Positions 43,239-46,544 of a stretch of 46,544 nucleotides of DNA are shown here, piece by piece. This DNA comes from Candidatus Krumholzibacteriia bacterium (lineage in GTDB: Bacteria; Krumholzibacteriota; Krumholzibacteriia; JAJRXK01): the NCBI GenBank assembly GCA_029932915.1, contig JAOZPE010000017.1:12836-59379 (forward strand). The letters run 5' to 3'. Position numbers and translations under genes: made by a program. Numbering within the stretch: position 1 is the first letter of the stretch; each line of letters starts with the position of its first letter. A model generated the notes under the pieces. The model ran no database searches, had not been told where the DNA came from, and saw nothing but the letters and a program-made list of their open reading frames with translations.

Positions 43239-44942
43239 CTACTTCACGAGAACCATCGACTTCGATGCGATCTGGTTTCCAGCCTTCACCCGGTAGAAGT
43301 AGGTGCCGCTGGCGACCCGGCCGCCCTGGTCGTTCAAGCCATCCCAGACCATGCTCACTTCGCCTTCCATCATCTGGTTGGAAGCGAGGGTCCGGATCTT
43401 CCGGCCGGAGGCATCGAAGATCGCCACCGTGGTAGGGACCTTCTCCGGAATGTAGAAAGTGATCTCCGTCCTCGGATTGAACGGATTCGGATAGTTCCCC
43501 AACAGCTCCAGCTTCTTCGAACTCGGCGTGTCCACCACCGGCTTGTCGCCGAAGGTGACGTTCACCGCCCCATCGTTCAGCTGGGCGCTGGTCAGGGTGT
43601 AGGCATCCACGTCCGCCGGGCCGCGGAAGCTGAGGGTCGCGATTCCACCGTCGCTGGCGAGAGCGCTGGCACCCGCAAAGGCCACCCGGACTGAATGGCC
43701 ATCCTGGTGTGCGGCGACCATCGCCGACTGCACTGCGTCGGAAGTGACCAGTTCGACACCCGGCGCCACATCCAGGGTGATCATGCCGCCGTAGACCTGG
43801 GCGTCGGAGTCCAGGTCGATGCTGACCTGCGTCAATCCCTTCTCCAGTTCCTTCATGCTCAGATGAAGCGCTGCATCGCCGCCGAGGGCCATCTTGCTGG
43901 CATCATCATCGCATCTGGTCACGTCCCCAACCAGGAGTCCATCGAAATCGACACCCGGCGCGCCCTCGAATCCCAGACTGATTCCATTGCAGAAGACCCA
44001 CTCCGCTCCATCGAATGCGGGCATGTGGCCGATGTCCCCCACCAGATAACGGAGGATCAGGGCAGCGTCATAGCTGCCGATGATTCCGTCACCAGATGTT
44101 TCCGCGGCCAACCAATCAGCCGAATGTCCGCTGCCGCAGAATTCCCCCGTGTCGGGAATCATCCGCAGACCCACCGTGTACTGAAGAACGCGCGCAGCAT
44201 CCATGGTGGTGATCATCCCATTCTTCTCATCTTCATCATACACCGCACTGACCACCAGCTTCGCCGAGGGGTCATCCTCGAGACAGGGAGGCAGGCAGCC
44301 GAAGTAATAGCGCCCATCCGCATCCGTCCAGGTGGTTCGCAGGTAGTCTTCGTCTCCGCAACTTCCGTAATACCGCACCTTTACGCCCTTCATTGCCCTC
44401 CCGCAGCTATCCACCACCCTTCCGCCGAAGCTGTAGTCCTTGACATAGACCTGCCCACCATCCAGGCACACCTCGTTGTCCTGGTCGGGCTGGTTGAAGT
44501 GGAGGCTGACCAGGTCGATGTCGCAGACATCGCAAGGCACCGCATCATCAGAGACATCGAACACCAGCTTGATGAGATCACCCTGACCCACAAGAGGTTC
44601 CGAACCAGCGCTTGCGATGGTGATGGTACCGCTCGGATCCTCGTTGGCCTCCGGACCCAACCAGCCGGCGGCACTGGGGATGGTGCCGTCGTCGTCGACA
44701 CCCACGAAGGTGAGCATGTCATCGCCTGCCCCGCAGTAGGTCACCACGAACTCATAGCTGTAGATCTGGTGGACCCCCTGACCGACATCGGAGATGTGCA
44801 CCGGGATCGTGACCGTCGTCCCAGGCTCGACAGTCGTGGTTCCGTCGATCCACACATTGATGCAACCTGCCTGGGCAGACACGCTCCACAGCAAGCCCAA
44901 GGCAGCCAACATTGCTACAAGAAAAACCGATCGCTTTGACAT
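43239..44942 (-). CDS. secreted double-cohesin, dockerin protein with type-A sorting domain
   Basis: A 567-aa protein. Order: signal peptide (1-26, ending SAQA), cohesin-like domain 1 (about 28-160; TTVTIPVHISDVGQG, GDLIKLVFDV), CnaB/carboxypeptidase-regulatory-like segment (FGGRVVDSCGRAMKGVKVRYY), two dockerin half-repeats (NGMITTMDAARVLQYTVG; SGDGIIGSYDAALILRYLVG), cohesin-like domain 2 (about 355-460; YGGMITLDVAPGVELVTS, GGIATLSFRG), and a classic sorting domain (NYPNPFNPRTEITFYIP ... GTYFYRVKAGNQ ... SMVLVK). Ten or more Cys in the N-terminal half suggest disulfides. The ATG at 44942 has AGGAG eight bases upstream. A sigma-54 promoter lies about 105 bp upstream. Confidence 0.85.
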   Translation of the reverse strand: MSKRSVFLVAMLAALGLLWSVSAQAGCINVWIDGTTTVEPGTTVTIPVHISDVGQGVHQIYSYEFVVTYCGAGDDMLTFVGVDDDGTIPSAAGWLGPEANEDPSGTITIASAGSEPLVGQGDLIKLVFDVSDDAVPCDVCDIDLVSLHFNQPDQDNEVCLDGGQVYVKDYSFGGRVVDSCGRAMKGVKVRYYGSCGDEDYLRTTWTDADGRYYFGCLPPCLEDDPSAKLVVSAVYDEDEKNGMITTMDAARVLQYTVGLRMIPDTGEFCGSGHSADWLAAETSGDGIIGSYDAALILRYLVGDIGHMPAFDGAEWVFCNGISLGFEGAPGVDFDGLLVGDVTRCDDDASKMALGGDAALHLSMKELEKGLTQVSIDLDSDAQVYGGMITLDVAPGVELVTSDAVQSAMVAAHQDGHSVRVAFAGASALASDGGIATLSFRGPADVDAYTLTSAQLNDGAVNVTFGDKPVVDTPSSKKLELLGNYPNPFNPRTEITFYIPEKVPTTVAIFDASGRKIRTLASNQMMEGEVSMVWDGLNDQGGRVASGTYFYRVKAGNQIASKSMVLVK

Positions 44943-45046
44943 TTGTGTCACTCCTTAGCATCGGGTCTGCCGTGTAGTAGAGCTTCCACCCACACGGTTC
45001 CACTCACGGACCGTCCTGTCCATGTGGTCCGCTCCCGCCACCTCTT

Positions 45047-45061
45047 GCATGGCATGTGCCC
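45047..45061 (-). promoter_or_regulatory. sigma-54 (-24/-12) promoter of the cohesin cluster
   Basis: On the minus strand GGGCAC-ATGCC-ATGC matches the TGGCAC-N5-TTGC consensus at 8 of 10 defined positions, with the invariant GG and GC at the required 10-base spacing. It points at the 567-aa cohesin-dockerin gene and would give a leader of about 90 nt. A sigma-54 activator gene is encoded immediately upstream. Confidence 0.65.
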
Positions 45062-45169
45062 GATTTCAGCGGGTATTGGGTCACCGCTTGCGGTGTCGGA
45101 TGAAGCCCGGTATCAAAGGACGATCCCGACACGACACGATTCAATGGTCACTCTTCAGCAGAAGAATTC

Positions 45170-45208
45170 GTAACGTTCCTGTTACAAGAAGACTGACGGC
45201 GATGTTAC
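45170..45208. promoter_or_regulatory. candidate enhancer (UAS) for the sigma-54 promoter
   Basis: GTAAC-GTTCCT-GTTAC (45170-45185) is an inverted repeat centred about 120 bp upstream of the -24/-12 promoter, the usual place for a sigma-54 activator site. A third GTTAC half lies at 45204-45208. The rest of the 277-bp gap 44943-45219 shows no gene. Confidence 0.4.
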
Positions 45209-45219
45209 GGTCTCACGCC

Positions 45220-46290
45220 CTAATCATTTTCCATCCGGCGCGCCTGGATGTGACTGGATCGGATCATTCGATGGAGACTGGCCGGCAACACCCCACCCAG
45301 GCGGGCCGCCTGCGACACGTTCCCACCGGTCTGCTGGAGCTTGCGCGCCCAGTACATCTCGCGGAAGATGCGCTGCATCTCCTTGTGCGCCTCGGGATAG
45401 GGCAGGTCGAGCAGGGAAGCGGTGATCCCGTCGCGCGAGGGAATGGACTCGATTCCTTCCGGGGCGAGATTCCGGACGCGCAGCTTCTTCCCCGCTTCGG
45501 CCGAAGCGAGGCTCTGGATCACCACGTTCTCCAGCTGGCGGACATTGCCCGGCCACTGACGAGACGCCAATTCCTCATAGACTCCCTCTTCCACATCGAG
45601 ATCGGGCGGACAACCGACCGCTGCCGCGTGCTTCTTGATGAAGTGTCTCACAAGGAGGGGGATGTCCTCCTTGCGGTCGGCCAAAGGGGGGACGTTGATC
45701 TGAAGAACCTTCAACCGGAAATAGAGATCCTGACGGAAGAGGCCCTTCTGGACCTTTTCCCAGAGGTTCTCGTTGCTTGCGGCGATGATGCGGGCATTGG
45801 TCTTGATGGTTCTCACCGATCCCAGGGGTGAGAATTCCCGTTCCTGGAGGACCCGCAGGAACATTCCCTGGAACTCCAGGCTGATACTGGACACCTCATC
45901 GAGGAACACCGTGCCCCCTGCCCCTTCTTCGAAGGCACCGCGGCGACGATCGTGCGCCCCTGTGAAAGCGCCTCGCTCGTGGCCGAAGAGGCGGCTACCG
46001 GCCAGCTCCCTGGGAACATAGCTGAGATCGACGGGAATGAACTTCCCCTTGCTCGTCAAGGGGTTGAGACGGTGGATCTCCTGGGCCACCAGTTCCTTTC
46101 CCGAACCCGACGGCCCCCAGATGAGTACCGTCACCGAAGGTTGGGTCCTGGCAACGGTCTCGATTCTCTTTCTCAGAGCCTGGATGGAGGGACTCTGCCC
46201 AATCAACAAACTCCGGTCTTCCTCTGACAGCGCACCATCAGGATACACATCAACCCCCTGAGATTGTCCAAGACGACCTCTTGTCACCAT
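45220..46290 (-). CDS. stand-alone sigma-54-dependent transcriptional activator
   Basis: A 356-aa enhancer-binding protein. After only about 30 residues comes the AAA+ domain: Walker A GPSGSGKE, GAFTGA (in HERGAFTGAHDRRRG, the sigma-54 contact loop), Walker B GGTVFLDEV, and RQDLYFRLKVLQINVPPL. A Fis-type HTH (GGNVSQAARLGGVLPASLHRMI) ends the protein. There is no receiver, GAF or PAS domain, so it resembles PspF-like activators governed by level or partner proteins rather than phosphorylation. No strong Shine-Dalgarno precedes the ATG at 46290. It is transcribed toward the cohesin cluster and is the obvious candidate to fire its sigma-54 promoter. Confidence 0.9.
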   Translation of the reverse strand: MVTRGRLGQSQGVDVYPDGALSEEDRSLLIGQSPSIQALRKRIETVARTQPSVTVLIWGPSGSGKELVAQEIHRLNPLTSKGKFIPVDLSYVPRELAGSRLFGHERGAFTGAHDRRRGAFEEGAGGTVFLDEVSSISLEFQGMFLRVLQEREFSPLGSVRTIKTNARIIAASNENLWEKVQKGLFRQDLYFRLKVLQINVPPLADRKEDIPLLVRHFIKKHAAAVGCPPDLDVEEGVYEELASRQWPGNVRQLENVVIQSLASAEAGKKLRVRNLAPEGIESIPSRDGITASLLDLPYPEAHKEMQRIFREMYWARKLQQTGGNVSQAARLGGVLPASLHRMIRSSHIQARRMEND

Positions 46291-46376
46291 CTTCGAGATG
46301 TTCAGGGAGCCGGTTGACCAAGTCCCCTATAACCGGTAGCGTTTCCTCTTGTCAAGAACCGAATGGCCTCTTGTCA
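46277..46376 (-). repeat. three direct copies of TGACAAGAGG around the activator start
   Basis: The 10-mer (plus strand CCTCTTGTCA) occurs identically at 46277-46286, 46345-46354 and 46367-46376. The 22-bp step between the last two is two helical turns. One copy covers the -35 box and one lies in codons 2-5 of the activator gene. Likely regulator-binding sites. Confidence 0.5.
46326..46355 (-). promoter_or_regulatory. promoter of the sigma-54 activator gene
   Basis: Minus strand TTGACA (46350-46355), 18 bp, TATAGG (46326-46331); the -35 box is a perfect match. An inverted repeat CCGGTT-N15-AACCGG (46310-46336) spans the predicted start region. The leader would be about 30 nt. Confidence 0.5.
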
Positions 46377-46462
46377 GCGCCTTCCCGCAAGCTCTCAAAC
46401 TCTATCGAGAACAAGGAACAACCGGGATACATCCACAGATTTGCCTCGAAAGGTTCCGGCTC

Positions 46463-46544
46463 ATGGGCAATGCAAGAGGAGGCGTCAGCCTGCTCGGCGC
46501 CATCGCCATCGGGATCGGTGGAATGGTCGGCGGAGGTATCTTCG
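46463..46544 (+). CDS. APC-family amino acid permease, 5' end only
   Basis: The first 27 codons before the window edge read MGNARGGVSLLGAIAIGIGG and then MVGGGIF. This is helix 1 of APC-superfamily transporters with the Gly-rich substrate-binding break (GxxGGGIF). The ATG at 46463 is preceded by AAAGG. It is divergent from the sigma-54 activator gene. The substrate cannot be judged from this fragment. Confidence 0.75.
   Translation, partial: MGNARGGVSLLGAIAIGIGGMVGGGIF

Overview
High-GC bacterial DNA with no mobile elements, CRISPR arrays, rRNA or tRNA genes that I could see. Several large secreted proteins end in a FlgD-like/type-A sorting domain (NPFNP ... GxYFYR ... MVLVK) and carry cohesin, dockerin, FG-GAP, parallel beta-helix or thrombospondin-type-3 modules. 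Together with start-codon use and GC content this suggests an FCB-group candidate phylum (Krumholzibacteriota/Eisenbacteria/Latescibacteria type). The phylum is inference; no marker gene is present.

Left part (1-4.7 kb, + strand): two HupE/UreJ-like membrane proteins, a 49-aa DUF4177-like protein, a GltS glutamate/Na+ symporter, an MgtC/SapB protein and an ArsB/NhaD-type permease. 4.7-8.8 kb: a glycyl-radical enzyme whose remembered active-site residues match trans-4-hydroxy-L-proline dehydratase (HypD), its radical-SAM activase, and a divergent PAS-AraC regulator. 8.9-12 kb: a D-cysteine desulfhydrase-family PLP enzyme and an exported PepF-type peptidase, then the degraded 3' end of a membrane protein. 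12.7-14.2 kb: oxyR and dps, divergent around an AT-rich promoter with an OxyR-like half site; both transcripts may be leaderless.

14.2-19.6 kb: a six-gene minus-strand operon (selW-like, DUF2007, phzF-like, THUMP RNA methyltransferase, pfkB-like, DEAD-box helicase). Its first gene contains an in-frame UGA in a CxxU motif, followed by a SECIS-like hairpin, so it is read as a selenoprotein. 19.9-24.9 kb: an acyltransferase-like protein without its catalytic motifs, a secreted phytase-esterase-like protein and an exported M16 protease. 24.9-26.8 kb: promoter, TPP riboswitch, terminator and thiC.

26.9-36.6 kb (- strand): a secreted unknown, a beta-helix lipoprotein and a 1300-aa FG-GAP protein in one probable operon; a beta-barrel protein with TSP3 repeats but no OmpA domain; and an M28-like lipoprotein without metal ligands. 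37-39 kb: a patatin-like phospholipase, preceded by a perfect 20-bp dyad. 39-46.3 kb: four cohesin-bearing secreted proteins, two of them also carrying dockerin repeats. Upstream of this cluster are a sigma-54 (-24/-12) promoter, a likely enhancer site and a stand-alone sigma-54 activator gene. This is the best candidate here for an undescribed regulated surface-assembly system. The window ends in the first codons of an APC-family permease.
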